The notes under the pieces are model-generated. The model ran no database searches and was not told the DNA's origin. It saw nothing but the letters and a program-made list of their open reading frames with translations. A stretch of DNA of 64,000 nucleotides from Enterococcus faecium (GTDB lineage Bacteria > Bacillota > Bacilli > Lactobacillales > Enterococcaceae): positions 248,001-312,000 of the forward strand of contig NZ_CP118955.1 of assembly GCF_029023785.1 (NCBI RefSeq), written 5' to 3'. Positions 8,709 through 17,865 of the stretch are shown in pieces (positions within the stretch are counted from its first letter, which is position 1; every line of letters begins with the position of its first letter). The position numbers and the translations under genes were made by a program.

Positions 8709-9326
8709 ATGATGAAACTAACTTTTAAACCCTTAGAAAAGAAAGATTACAAAAAAGCTATCTATTTTGCTGTTGAAGGAATGAACTTTGAGAGATATAT
8801 GGAAAATGAACTTCTGCTGAATCTTTACGGAAGATATTTTTTGTATATGGAGTTGAATCGAGCAACTCAAATTCTTGCTTTGTATGCAGAGGACGAGTTG
8901 GCAGGTGTTTTGCTGGCGGAGATAAAAGGAGAAAAAAAGAAACATCGTTCTTTTGGACAGCAAATATATGTTAAGATATTCGATTTTTTACAAAATATAT
9001 TTGCTAAAGAAAGTAAAGGAGCTTACGAGACAGCAAATGAACAAATGCTTGCAGCATATTTAAAGAAGCATTCGCCAGATGGAGAGATCATTTTTTTAGC
9101 TGCAAATCCTGATTTGAAAACAAAAGGCATCGGTACCAAGTTGCTAACAGAATTTGAAAAAAGAGAGAAAGGAAAAGAAATATTCCTTTTTACAGATAGT
9201 GGCTGTACGTATCAATTCTATGAACGACGTGGATTTGAAAGACTAAAGGAAAAAATTAGCAAGATAAAAATCTTAGATAAAGAAATAGATCTCCGATGTA
9301 TGCTGTACAGGAAAATCATTCAATGA
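8709..9326 (+). CDS. GNAT family N-acetyltransferase
   Basis: A 205-residue protein of the GNAT superfamily. The acetyl-CoA binding segment is seen at about residues 128-150 (IIFLAANPDLKTKGIGTKLL: beta4 then the Q/RxxGxG/A-like loop KTKGIG), and the C-terminal YQFYERRGFERL is a typical beta5/alpha4 end. AGGAGG precedes the ATG by 5 nt; a second ATG follows immediately. Substrate is unknown. The divergent TetR gene and the operator-like palindrome suggest it is induced by a small molecule, which would fit acetylation of a toxic compound (inference). Confidence 0.85.
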   Translation: MMKLTFKPLEKKDYKKAIYFAVEGMNFERYMENELLLNLYGRYFLYMELNRATQILALYAEDELAGVLLAEIKGEKKKHRSFGQQIYVKIFDFLQNIFAKESKGAYETANEQMLAAYLKKHSPDGEIIFLAANPDLKTKGIGTKLLTEFEKREKGKEIFLFTDSGCTYQFYERRGFERLKEKISKIKILDKEIDLRCMLYRKIIQ

Positions 9327-9345
9327 AAATTTCGATAGAAACGAC

Positions 9346-9394
9346 AATAGTTGGCAAGATCACTTTTAGTGAGTCTTCTTGCTAACTATTTTTT
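9346..9394 (+). terminator. Terminator after the GNAT gene
   Basis: AATAGTTGGCAAGA pairs with TCTTGCTAACTATT (9377-9390, one G-T pair), with a TCACT/AGTGA inner stem and a following T-run. Confidence 0.8.
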
Positions 9395-9464
9395 GTAGTG
9401 TATTCTACCAAAAGAAAACCGCCTTTTTGACTAAACTTGATAGTGGTCAATTTTTTATGATGGA

Positions 9465-9480
9465 TAAGTATCTATACTTA
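9465..9480. promoter_or_regulatory. Palindrome upstream of the metal ATPase operon
   Basis: TAAGTATCTATACTTA has 7-bp arms around a 2-bp centre and lies 35 nt before the ATPase start codon, near a TTGATA hexamer at 9437-9442. It is a plausible binding site for a metal-responsive regulator. It is not the TACANNTGTA cop box, so CopY control is not indicated. Confidence 0.45.
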
Positions 9481-9514
9481 GTCTCGTAAGAATGAAAGGA
9501 AAAGAGGGAGAAAG

Positions 9515-11395
9515 ATGAAATTACAAAAGTGGATCCAAGAGCATCGAAATCATATCACCGCCTTATCAGCTGTGTTGATTATTTTTGGTTTTATCGGAAA
9601 ATTTACTGGTTTTGTCTTGTTCTATAACATTGCTCTAGCCATAGCTTCTATTATTGCGGTCATACCTATTATGATCCATGCGTATCAGGCAGTGAAAGTC
9701 AAAGTTATCTCAATTGATTTACTCGTTACTATTGCTGTGCTTGGTGCCTTTATGATCGGAGAATACAAGGAGTCAGCTATCGTTACATTCTTGTTTTTGT
9801 TTGGTAGCTATCTGGAACAAAAAACATTGACCAAAACGCGGGAGTCAATCAAGGCTTTGACCGAGATGGCCCCATCTACTGCTAGTGTTGTCCAAGAAGA
9901 TGGAACGACTGAAGAAGTGGAAATCGATGACGTGGAAGAAGGCGATATCGTCTTAGTAAAAACTGGTGGAGCTATTCCTGTGGACGGACGAGTCATTGAC
10001 GGGAAAGGGTATGCGGATGAAGCCGCAGTGACTGGTGAATCACGACAAGTCGTCAAAATCAGTGGAGATGAAGTCTTCTCTGGAACGATTTTAGCAGATG
10101 GCTACGTGACGATTGAAGCAACTAAGGTCGGAGATGATACGACCTTTGCCAAAATTATCGAATTAGTAGAAGAAGCACAAGATACCAAATCCCATGCGGA
10201 AAAATTCATTGATCGATTTTCTCAGTATTATACTCCAACCGTTTTACTTATTGCGTTGGTTGTTGGTCTGATTAGTCGTGATTTTCGTTTAGCAATCACT
10301 GTTTTGGTTCTTGGTTGTCCTGGCGCTTTAGTCATTGGTGCGCCTGTTTCGAATGTAGCAGGAATCGGTAATGGAGCGAAACGGGGCATCTTAGTCAAAG
10401 GCGGTGAAGCAATGGATACTTTTTCCAAAATCGATACTTTTGTCTTTGATAAAACTGGTACATTGACCAAAGGAACTACTGCTGTATCCACTATCAAGAA
10501 CTATACAGAGGATGAAGGGGACAGCTTAGCTTTAGTGGCTCGATTAGAAACGTTATCCGATCATCCTCTGGGGCGCGCCGTGATCCATTATGCTCAGGAG
10601 AAAGACATTGATTTTCAACAATTAGCAGTCAAAGATAATCAGACAATCAAGGGACAAGGAATCACAGCTGAGATTGATGGTCATACAGTTTGTGCGGGCA
10701 ACACCAAATTGATTGCCGCTCACAAACTTTCTCTCACACCAAAGCAAGTACAAGATTTACATCAATTACAACAAACAGGCAGCTCGGTCATTATTGTAGC
10801 AATCGACAAAAAAATCACTCAAATCATAGGTGTGTCAGATGTGATTCGACCAGAAGTCGCTGAACAATTAGCTAAGTTGAAACAAGCAGGAGCAAAACAG
10901 TTAGTGATGCTGACAGGTGATAATCAGATGACTGCTGATTATGTAGCTGATATGTTAGGCATTGATGAAGTCCATGCTGAATTATTACCAGACGAAAAGG
11001 TTCAATTTGTGAAAAAATACCAAGAACAAGGATTGCGCGTTGCTTTTATTGGAGATGGAATCAATGATTCTCCCTCTTTGGCTGCGGCTGATATCGGGAT
11101 TGCTATGGGATCAGGAACGGATGTTGCTATCGAAACGAGTGACGTTGTCTTGATGCAATCTAATTTTGAATCGTTGGTTCATGCCTACCGCTTGGCTAAG
11201 AAAACTGTTTTAAATACCCGTGAAAATGTAGTGATTGCCATTGGTGTCGTCTTATTTTTACTCATCGGCTTATTTGCCGGGTTTATTTACATGGCTAGTG
11301 GGATGTTCGTTCACGAAGCTAGTATCTTGATCGTTATCTTTAACGCGATGCGTTTATTGTATTTTGGACACGAAAGCAAAGAAGAAAAATCGTAA
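9515..11395 (+). CDS. P1B-type heavy-metal-translocating ATPase with CPG motif
   Basis: A 626-residue P-type ATPase of the metal-transporting P1B class. It has no N-terminal HMA domain (that function is on a separate gene downstream). Visible features: actuator loop TGES near residue 174, phosphorylation motif DKTGTLT with Asp312, the P1B-specific SDHPLG dipeptide, and GDGINDSPSLAAADIG. The membrane metal-site motif, normally CPC, reads CPG (residues 268-270; GCPGALVIGAP). This loses one cysteine ligand and makes copper specificity unlikely; zinc, cadmium, cobalt or iron are possible. First gene of a three-gene operon with a metal chaperone and a Dps-like protein. Confidence 0.88.
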   Translation: MKLQKWIQEHRNHITALSAVLIIFGFIGKFTGFVLFYNIALAIASIIAVIPIMIHAYQAVKVKVISIDLLVTIAVLGAFMIGEYKESAIVTFLFLFGSYLEQKTLTKTRESIKALTEMAPSTASVVQEDGTTEEVEIDDVEEGDIVLVKTGGAIPVDGRVIDGKGYADEAAVTGESRQVVKISGDEVFSGTILADGYVTIEATKVGDDTTFAKIIELVEEAQDTKSHAEKFIDRFSQYYTPTVLLIALVVGLISRDFRLAITVLVLGCPGALVIGAPVSNVAGIGNGAKRGILVKGGEAMDTFSKIDTFVFDKTGTLTKGTTAVSTIKNYTEDEGDSLALVARLETLSDHPLGRAVIHYAQEKDIDFQQLAVKDNQTIKGQGITAEIDGHTVCAGNTKLIAAHKLSLTPKQVQDLHQLQQTGSSVIIVAIDKKITQIIGVSDVIRPEVAEQLAKLKQAGAKQLVMLTGDNQMTADYVADMLGIDEVHAELLPDEKVQFVKKYQEQGLRVAFIGDGINDSPSLAAADIGIAMGSGTDVAIETSDVVLMQSNFESLVHAYRLAKKTVLNTRENVVIAIGVVLFLLIGLFAGFIYMASGMFVHEASILIVIFNAMRLLYFGHESKEEKS

Positions 11396-11473
11396 AACTT
11401 GATAAGAATCAATTTTTTTATGGAAGCTGTAATCTAGAATAAGACTATCAAGAAAAAGGAAGGAAGAACTACG

Positions 11474-11701
11474 ATGAAAAAAATTATTATGCAATTAGAT
11501 ACACTAGCTTGTCCAAGCTGTATGCAAAAAATCGAACATGCGGTTTCTCAACAGCCTGGGGTAAGCAATACGAAAGTTTTGTTTAATGCGAGCAAAATCA
11601 AAGCAAACTTTGATCCAGATGAAGTCCACCCTGAACAATTAGCTGCAGTTGTGGAAAAATTAGGTTATGAAGTCCAATCAGCAAAAGTAAAAGAGGCGTA
11701 A
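11474..11701 (+). CDS. Small HMA-domain metal-binding protein (metallochaperone)
   Basis: A 75-residue protein consisting of one heavy-metal-associated (HMA) domain: beta-alpha-beta-beta-alpha-beta pattern with the metal-binding CxxC in LACPSCMQKIE (residues about 13-16). It is the free-standing counterpart of the N-terminal HMA domain that the upstream ATPase lacks, so it probably delivers metal to that pump or buffers it in the cytoplasm. AAGGAAGGAAG precedes the ATG, 78 nt after the ATPase stop; the next gene begins 4 nt after its stop codon. Confidence 0.88.
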   Translation: MKKIIMQLDTLACPSCMQKIEHAVSQQPGVSNTKVLFNASKIKANFDPDEVHPEQLAAVVEKLGYEVQSAKVKEA

Positions 11702-11705
11702 ATCA

Positions 11706-12248
11706 ATGAATATAGTGGAAGAAAAATTTGTTCAAGAAACAAAACAAGCAGATATCGACCATCATAAACCAACTGCTGGCGCCATGGTGGGGCATGTATT
11801 AGCAAATTTTAAATTAGAAGAAATGAAATTGATCCAAGCACAATTGTATGTTTTGGGTACATCTTCGCAAGAATTAAGTACCCTTTTTTCAGAATATGCT
11901 GATCAAGAAGCGAGATGGTTCAATAAAATCTCTCATGAGTTAGTGATTGAAAATGAAATCGTTCCGTCTACTTTAGAAGAAGTCATGCGTTATGGAAAAA
12001 TTTACGAACATGGTCAAAACAAATATTTACCAGCCTCAACAATGTTGGAAAACTTTGCAAAAGATTTTGATTTCCAAAATGTCTTTATCACACGGGCAAT
12101 CAAATTAGCTGAAAAAGAAGAAAAATATGGCTTGCAACAATTGCTTGTTGAACTTTTAAGTTTCAATAAAGAAATCATCTACCAAGTACAAAGACTCCAA
12201 GGAAAAACTGTCCGACAAGATTTGGATGAGGAAGACGATGATGACTAA
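11706..12248 (+). CDS. Dps/ferritin-like four-helix protein, ferroxidase residues not conserved
   Basis: A 180-residue helical protein whose pattern follows the Dps/ferritin-like family: helix A from about residue 25 (GAMVGHVLANFKLEEMKLIQ), helix B with ELSTLFSEYADQEARWF, and a long helix near residues 110-165. In true Dps proteins helix A carries His (HWNVKG context) and helix B a His plus Asp/Glu set for iron oxidation. Here these read QLYVLGTSSQEL and AxQEARW, so the usual ligands appear lost. The tail is very acidic (LDEEDDDD). Linked to a metal efflux ATPase and an HMA chaperone, it may bind metal or DNA rather than oxidise iron. Family moderate, function open. Confidence 0.65.
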   Translation: MNIVEEKFVQETKQADIDHHKPTAGAMVGHVLANFKLEEMKLIQAQLYVLGTSSQELSTLFSEYADQEARWFNKISHELVIENEIVPSTLEEVMRYGKIYEHGQNKYLPASTMLENFAKDFDFQNVFITRAIKLAEKEEKYGLQQLLVELLSFNKEIIYQVQRLQGKTVRQDLDEEDDDD

Positions 12249-12319
12249 AAGTCTATGTTTCTTCAAATACAAATATAAAGCGTGAGGTAAATTGGAAAAT
12301 CACGAAGATTAAAATAAAA

Positions 12320-12370
12320 GAAGCACCCGCTGATGTATTACAGACAACATCAGCGGGTGCTTCTCAGTTT
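12320..12370. terminator. Terminator-like hairpin after the metal operon
   Basis: A 17-bp perfect stem (GAAGCACCCGCTGATGT with ACATCAGCGGGTGCTTC at 12347-12363) around an ATTACAGACA loop; the following tail is TCAGTTTTT. Confidence 0.8.
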
Positions 12371-12474
12371 TTAGAAGATTTGAAAGATTGATGAGAAAAT
12401 ACGAAAAATCAATAAAATCACATTGCTTATTTGATAGAATAAAGAAGTGGGAGTAATCGAAAGGAGTTTTTTAA

Positions 12475-13191
12475 TTGAAAAAAAGGATTTTAGTAACAAT
12501 TGGTCTAGCTTTTTTGTTAGCTGGTTGTACCAACGGGAATGAATCGAAAAAAGAATCAACAAAAGAAACAGCGAAAGCAACAGTTGCAACTACTACAACA
12601 ACTAGCACAGAGAGCAAGTCAACTGCAGCAAGTACAGAAACAGCAGATACCTCTACTTCGTCAGAGTCTTCCAAAACGACTGAAACAACTCAAACATCTA
12701 CTTCAAGTTCTTCTGTAGAGGCTTCATCTTCCTCTTCAGAAAGCAGCGAACAAGTTGAACAAACACTGTGGAATGCAGACAAATCCGCACAATTAGAGGC
12801 ATTTATGACCAAATGGGGCCAAACAATGGGACAACAATACAAAAGTTATACGAATCAAATGAGTGTGGACTTATATGGTCTTAAAGTCCCTCAAGCTATT
12901 TTGAACGGGGAGTGGAAGATGGCTATTGGTGGAGTGCCTGTTTCTGCAGAATGGTCAGAAAGTGGGACAGGTCAAGCAGACTATCAAATCACAGCCGTCT
13001 ATTCCGATGCAGAGACAGAACCATATCTGAAAAAGCACGTCTATCTATTCGGGTTTCAGCAAAATCAGCCAAAAGTATTGGTGACACAACAAAATCAGGG
13101 GAATCCCGATAATTATCTTTACTTCAACGAGACAGCGAATAATGAATTGAAAAATGGCTTTAATCAAATCGTTTATGGACAAGCAAATTAA
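12475..13191 (+). CDS. DUF4767 lipoprotein with Ser/Thr-rich linker
   Basis: Starts at TTG (12475) after AAAGGAG. The N-terminus is a lipoprotein signal with lipobox LLAGC (Cys near residue 18). It is followed by a low-complexity Ser/Thr/Glu linker (residues about 25-95), which would span the cell wall. The folded domain (residues about 98-238, beginning LWNADKSAQLEAFMTKWGQTMGQ) matches DUF4767, a family of unknown function common in lactic acid bacteria. Surface-exposed lipoprotein; ligand unknown. A shared terminator separates it from the convergent LtaS-like gene. Confidence 0.85.
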   Translation: MKKRILVTIGLAFLLAGCTNGNESKKESTKETAKATVATTTTTSTESKSTAASTETADTSTSSESSKTTETTQTSTSSSSVEASSSSSESSEQVEQTLWNADKSAQLEAFMTKWGQTMGQQYKSYTNQMSVDLYGLKVPQAILNGEWKMAIGGVPVSAEWSESGTGQADYQITAVYSDAETEPYLKKHVYLFGFQQNQPKVLVTQQNQGNPDNYLYFNETANNELKNGFNQIVYGQAN

Positions 13192-13200
13192 TGAGATAAA

Positions 13201-13243
13201 CAAGGGGTTGTGACATGTCTTTTATCACAACCCCTTGCTCAGT
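13201..13243. terminator. Bidirectional terminator between convergent genes
   Basis: CAAGGGGTTGTGA pairs perfectly with TCACAACCCCTTG (13225-13237). It serves the lipoprotein gene on the plus strand and the LtaS-like gene on the minus strand, and has the GGTTGTGA core seen at several other terminators in this window. Confidence 0.85.
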
Positions 13244-13250
13244 TTATTTG

Positions 13251-16244
13251 TTAGTCTTTTATTTTTTGTGTCGCCCATGTTGCACTGTACTGGTTACCTG
13301 CAACAAGATCATATTGTATCAGACGATAATCTTCTAGAATTTCTTTTTGTTTCTCAGTTAAATTTTTTTTTTGGATAATTTGACTATCCTCTGTAACAAA
13401 GACCTGTTTTCCATTAAAACGATTAGACAAGCTTTCTGTAGGATCAATTGTTAATGCAGGTAGATGATTAGATACTTCTGTCAACAACGCATAGTAAGGA
13501 GTTACTTTGATATTCGCATGCTCAAGAGCCATAGCACCAAAGTTATTAGGAGCAACAACTTCTTTATTTAACGTAGCTGCTTGTTCACGACTATACTTGT
13601 TGTTATAAATGAAATAATCTGTCTGGTGCTGTTCTAATCCATATTTTTTCGAATCATTCCCACTATAGATTGCGGGTAAATGGTCACCATAAAAAACAAA
13701 GGTAATCGGTTTATCGATTTTGTCGATTTCTTGGATGAATTTTTTTACTGCTGTATCGGTATAGTGAAGGCCTTGCATATAAGTTTGTAATTCTTTTCTT
13801 CTATTAGGAATGACAGCAGTTCCTTCAGCAGTGTAGTTCAATTCACTATAGTAATCATCATAAGGCATATGGTTTTGCATAGTGGATAATTGGATGAATT
13901 GTGACGTTTCTGTATTGCTTTGTAAAGCTTTCAAGGTTTCTTTGTATGCTGAATCATCCGATATGCGTGGGCTTTGTTCTATTTTATCCGTATAAGTTAA
14001 TTTATCCGGACTGTCTAAATAATAGAACCTGTCAAAACCAAATTTATCAAACACTTGTTTTCTGCGATAAAGAGCAGCTGTAAAAGGATGGATGGCTATT
14101 TTTTCATCGAATAGATCGGTAATATTTGGACTTATTTTCTGACGCTCCACTAGCTGGGTATAAGGTGTAACTAACGAAGCAGACAGGTTACTGATACTCA
14201 AGCCTGTCAGTCCTTCCCATTCCATGTTAGCTGTTCCGCCACCATAACCGACGGATAACATCAATCCTCCTGTTCCTTCTGTTATAATGCTTTTGATGTA
14301 AGGAATAGGGTCTGTAGGTACTGTCAGATTAGGGACACGTGCAGGATCACTGAAGCTTTCACTTAAATTGAGAACGATCGTCTGATTGTTTAACCAGTCA
14401 CTTCTTGTTTGGTTGATTTCATCTGCCTTTGTGTTGTACTTTTTCATTATTCCATTAATTTTTTCTTTCGAATAGCCAGCAGGTTCTTCCATGATTTTAA
14501 TGTCGATATTGTTTAGGAATTGAATGACTGGTCCGTTATCTTTTACGGCGCCTTGCTGGTTAAAGAAAGTCTTGTTTACTTTAAATAAATTAAACAGCAA
14601 GAAAGAAGGCGAATTTTTGTGATTAATGAAAAAGACACCCGAAAAACATCCTAATAATACAGCGATACTGATAAATCGACGTTTCCAATGAATCTTCAAG
14701 GAATACTGTTTTTGTAGTCTACGTTGTACAATAATACTAGTAATCAATAATAGGAGAAGGATCAATCCGCCCACGATTAATAAGACTGGGCTAACCATCG
14801 ATAATAGTTCTGACAATCCGGTCAGCATTTTTAAATCTGAAGGAAAGACAGGCTCTTCCCGCATTTCCATTTTGATTACTGTCGAAATAGTGAGCAGTAA
14901 GTTAATGATCAAGGTAGCAGTCAAGGCGTACCAAAAACGATTGGAAATCAACAATAGTAAGAAGAAAAATCCCATAATAATGATGATTGTCAGGATCATG
15001 GGTGCTTGTCGCTGAGTAAATATTTTTAAGGCAACCTGGATAGTTTCTTTCCAACCTTCTTTTGGTTCTAAAACGAAAATCTGCACGAAGGTAAAGCAGT
15101 AAAAAAATGCTGCAACTAAAAAATAACTTTTATGAACAAAAAGCCAATGAATTCTTTTTTTCCAACGCTGAGTTAATTGTTCAATCGAATCAAAAGCGAA
15201 GTATTCGATGAAACGATGAATGAAACGGATTTTTTGTATATAAAATAAAAAGATAACTAGGAGGGACACTGCTAATAAATAGCAAATAAAAAACTGCCCG
15301 ATATTTATCAGCCATGCCTTCCCTGAGTTTGGAAATTCACGTTTCATAAATGTAGATACGCGATAAGAAACTAAAGGGAAATTACATATAACTTGAGTGA
15401 CAATCAAAAATACAGCAAGAAAATTTCCTCTTCCTTTTATACCTAATTTATCAGATAGCATTTCTAAAAATAAAAACGAAGAGAAAGTATAATACATTGC
15501 GAAGAGAGAATATGGTTTAGAAAACCTCAGCGCTGTATCTGTATTTCCTCTGATGATGAGTGAAATTTGTGTCATCAAAATAATCAAACCGAATAAAACA
15601 ATCAAGCTGATAAATACTTGAGGAAGCTTATAGCGGACCTTTTCTTTCCAGTTCCATTCTTTCAAACCATAACCCATTAAAAATAAATAAAAAATCCATA
15701 AAATACTCTGTCCATTCTGTAATGCAAACGGGTCTTTATTAAATAGAGCAGAGCAGCCAACTAATCCAATTGTTAAAAATAATAGTAGATATTTAATTGT
15801 TGTTTTCGATAATTTATTTAAAAATCCAACTGTATAAGGAATACTACAAAAAAGCAAAGTACAAGAAACAGCATAAGTAAAGTAATTCTGACTGATAGGT
15901 GTTAGGATAAGCCAATAATCACGAATATTCAAGCTGCCAGCTTGTACGTAAAAAAAGATATTGCAAACTAGTGTGGCTATTAGGAATATAAAGGCAAAAC
16001 GACTTAAATAATGTAAAACTTTTAAACGGGCGATTTTTTGATATTGGTAACCCATGTAAAGTGGGATCAAATTTGCACCAATAACAACGGAAGTTTGTAA
16101 AAATGTATAGATGTAGAATCGACCAGGGTTTGTTGCATATGTAGGAATAGTGACTGCTGAAATCAATATACGCTGTAAAACCATCATTATACAAGCGACA
16201 AAGATTGTCAGGAAGCCATAACTCTCCTTCTTTATTTTTTTCAA
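13251..16244 (-). CDS. LtaS-like phosphoglycerol transferase with very long N-terminal membrane region
   Basis: About 997 residues. I place the start at TTG 16244 because GAGGTG lies 7 nt upstream; the longer reading from 16280 has no ribosome site. The C-terminal ~380 residues are an LTA-synthase/sulfatase-type domain with the metal ligands in place: Glu629 (LSESFSD), Thr671 (GGGTANMEWEG, the nucleophile position) and Asp854-His855 (FYGDHLPAIY). LtaS normally has five membrane helices before this domain. Here about 570 residues precede it, with roughly fifteen segments, the first ~360 resembling an acyltransferase-3-like membrane module. It likely modifies a surface polymer with phosphoglycerol or a related group. 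Confidence 0.85.
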   Translation of the reverse strand: MKKIKKESYGFLTIFVACIMMVLQRILISAVTIPTYATNPGRFYIYTFLQTSVVIGANLIPLYMGYQYQKIARLKVLHYLSRFAFIFLIATLVCNIFFYVQAGSLNIRDYWLILTPISQNYFTYAVSCTLLFCSIPYTVGFLNKLSKTTIKYLLLFLTIGLVGCSALFNKDPFALQNGQSILWIFYLFLMGYGLKEWNWKEKVRYKLPQVFISLIVLFGLIILMTQISLIIRGNTDTALRFSKPYSLFAMYYTFSSFLFLEMLSDKLGIKGRGNFLAVFLIVTQVICNFPLVSYRVSTFMKREFPNSGKAWLINIGQFFICYLLAVSLLVIFLFYIQKIRFIHRFIEYFAFDSIEQLTQRWKKRIHWLFVHKSYFLVAAFFYCFTFVQIFVLEPKEGWKETIQVALKIFTQRQAPMILTIIIIMGFFFLLLLISNRFWYALTATLIINLLLTISTVIKMEMREEPVFPSDLKMLTGLSELLSMVSPVLLIVGGLILLLLLITSIIVQRRLQKQYSLKIHWKRRFISIAVLLGCFSGVFFINHKNSPSFLLFNLFKVNKTFFNQQGAVKDNGPVIQFLNNIDIKIMEEPAGYSKEKINGIMKKYNTKADEINQTRSDWLNNQTIVLNLSESFSDPARVPNLTVPTDPIPYIKSIITEGTGGLMLSVGYGGGTANMEWEGLTGLSISNLSASLVTPYTQLVERQKISPNITDLFDEKIAIHPFTAALYRRKQVFDKFGFDRFYYLDSPDKLTYTDKIEQSPRISDDSAYKETLKALQSNTETSQFIQLSTMQNHMPYDDYYSELNYTAEGTAVIPNRRKELQTYMQGLHYTDTAVKKFIQEIDKIDKPITFVFYGDHLPAIYSGNDSKKYGLEQHQTDYFIYNNKYSREQAATLNKEVVAPNNFGAMALEHANIKVTPYYALLTEVSNHLPALTIDPTESLSNRFNGKQVFVTEDSQIIQKKNLTEKQKEILEDYRLIQYDLVAGNQYSATWATQKIKD

Positions 16245-16477
16245 GAATAAACACCTCACAAAAAAATTGGACAAAAACATAAGAAAACGTTTCCTGATAA
16301 GTTGCCCATTAATAACATCCTAACTTAGAATATCTCAAAAAACAACGTGTAGACAGAAAAAGTACAAAATTAGCAAGAAATGGTTGTTTGTATTGTTAGA
16401 ATTTTTAGAAAATTATACCTTTAATTTCTTTGCATAAAATGATACAATGATTGTTAAAATTGTGAAAGGGTGGTCAT

Positions 16478-17719
16478 TTGTTAGAGAAGTTTTTGGATAT
16501 GTCGTTAGTTCAACGTATTGTTGTTGGTATTTTAGTCGGAATATTGTTTGGTATCTTTTTCCCCACATGGACATTTATTTCAATATTGGGAACGTTGTTT
16601 GTCAGTTGCTTGAAGGCAATCGCACCTATTCTGGTTTTTTTCTTGACGATGGCGTCAATTGCCAAGCATAAAATTGGGAATAAGACATTCGTGAAGCCTA
16701 TTTTGATCTTATATTTAGTGGGAACATTGCTTTCTGCACTTGTAGCAGTTATTGTAAGTTCAATTTTTACTGTTCCTATTACTTTACAAGAAACAGTATC
16801 TGAAAAAGCACCGCAAAGTTTGGAAAGTGTTTTATCTACTATGTTGACGAATGTCACACAAAATCCTGTTCAATCTCTTATTGATGCGAATTACCTTGGC
16901 GTCTTATTCTGGGCTGTATTGTTGGGACTAGCTTTTCGAGCACGTTCAGAATCGACAAAAGAGTTGGTGGATCAGATATCTATAGCGTTGTCACAAGTCG
17001 TACAAGTGATTATTGCATTTGCTCCGATAGGGATTTTAGGATTGGTTTATCAATCAATTGCTACGACTGGAATCGCTGGATTGGCAGAGTATCTGCAGCT
17101 TTTACTTGTTTTGATCGGTACGATGCTGTTTGTCGCATTAGTTGTGTACCCATTCCTCACGTTTTTGTTTATTAAAGAAAATCCCTATCCATTGATTTTC
17201 TTTTGTTTGAAAGAAAGCGCACTTCCCGCTTTCTTTACCCGAAGTTCTGCCGCAAATATCCCGATAAACATGATGTTGGCTGAAAGATTGAAATTGACAA
17301 AAGAGTCTTATTCCATATCGATCCCGTTAGGTGCTACGATCAATATGGGCGGTGCCGCGATTACCATTTCCTTGATGACGTTGACTGCTGTACATTCTTT
17401 AGGGATTGAAGCACCTTTTGTTTTGAAAGTCCTTTTATGTATTTTGTCTGCTTTAGCTGCTTGTGGAGCTTCAGGTGTTGCGGGCGGTTCACTGTTATTG
17501 ATTCCATTAGCATGTAGTTTGTTTGGTATCTCTAATGATGTCGCGATGCAAATCGTCGGTATTGGATTTATTATCGGTGTTATCCAGGATTCAATGGAAA
17601 CTGCCTTAAATTCGTCAAGTGATCTGTTGTTTACTGCAATAGGAGAGCTAGGCGCGCGTAAAAGAAGTGGGGAAAAAATCAAATTGAAAGATTGTTTAGA
17701 TGGATTAAGTGAACGTTGA
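16478..17719 (+). CDS. sstT: Serine/threonine:Na+ symporter SstT
   Basis: A 413-residue dicarboxylate/amino acid:cation symporter (DAACS) family member most like SstT, which imports L-serine and L-threonine with sodium. Seen: eight or more hydrophobic segments, the re-entrant loop motif near residues 245-265 (SALPAFFTRSSAANIP) and the GATINMGGAAI signature near residue 287. The start is TTG at 16478, after GGGTGG; the internal ATG at 16499 is a less likely alternative. Monocistronic, with a TACAAT -10 box at 16443-16448. Confidence 0.92.
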   Translation: MLEKFLDMSLVQRIVVGILVGILFGIFFPTWTFISILGTLFVSCLKAIAPILVFFLTMASIAKHKIGNKTFVKPILILYLVGTLLSALVAVIVSSIFTVPITLQETVSEKAPQSLESVLSTMLTNVTQNPVQSLIDANYLGVLFWAVLLGLAFRARSESTKELVDQISIALSQVVQVIIAFAPIGILGLVYQSIATTGIAGLAEYLQLLLVLIGTMLFVALVVYPFLTFLFIKENPYPLIFFCLKESALPAFFTRSSAANIPINMMLAERLKLTKESYSISIPLGATINMGGAAITISLMTLTAVHSLGIEAPFVLKVLLCILSALAACGASGVAGGSLLLIPLACSLFGISNDVAMQIVGIGFIIGVIQDSMETALNSSSDLLFTAIGELGARKRSGEKIKLKDCLDGLSER

Positions 17720-17865
17720 ACGTTAGATATTTAGTATTTTTAAAATGATTCGAGTTTTTAATGAGTTATATAGATGTTCGTGTAAATAGAGGTTTCTGTT
17801 AAATCAAGATAAAGTCGTTTATAATAACAATTAAAAGCATAGGTAATTGTTATTGGAGGCGTATC

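Noticed and set aside
9465..9480. CopY-type cop box controlling the metal ATPase
   Set aside because: The palindrome TAAGTATCTATACTTA does not match TACANNTGTA, and the CPG motif argues against a copper pump.
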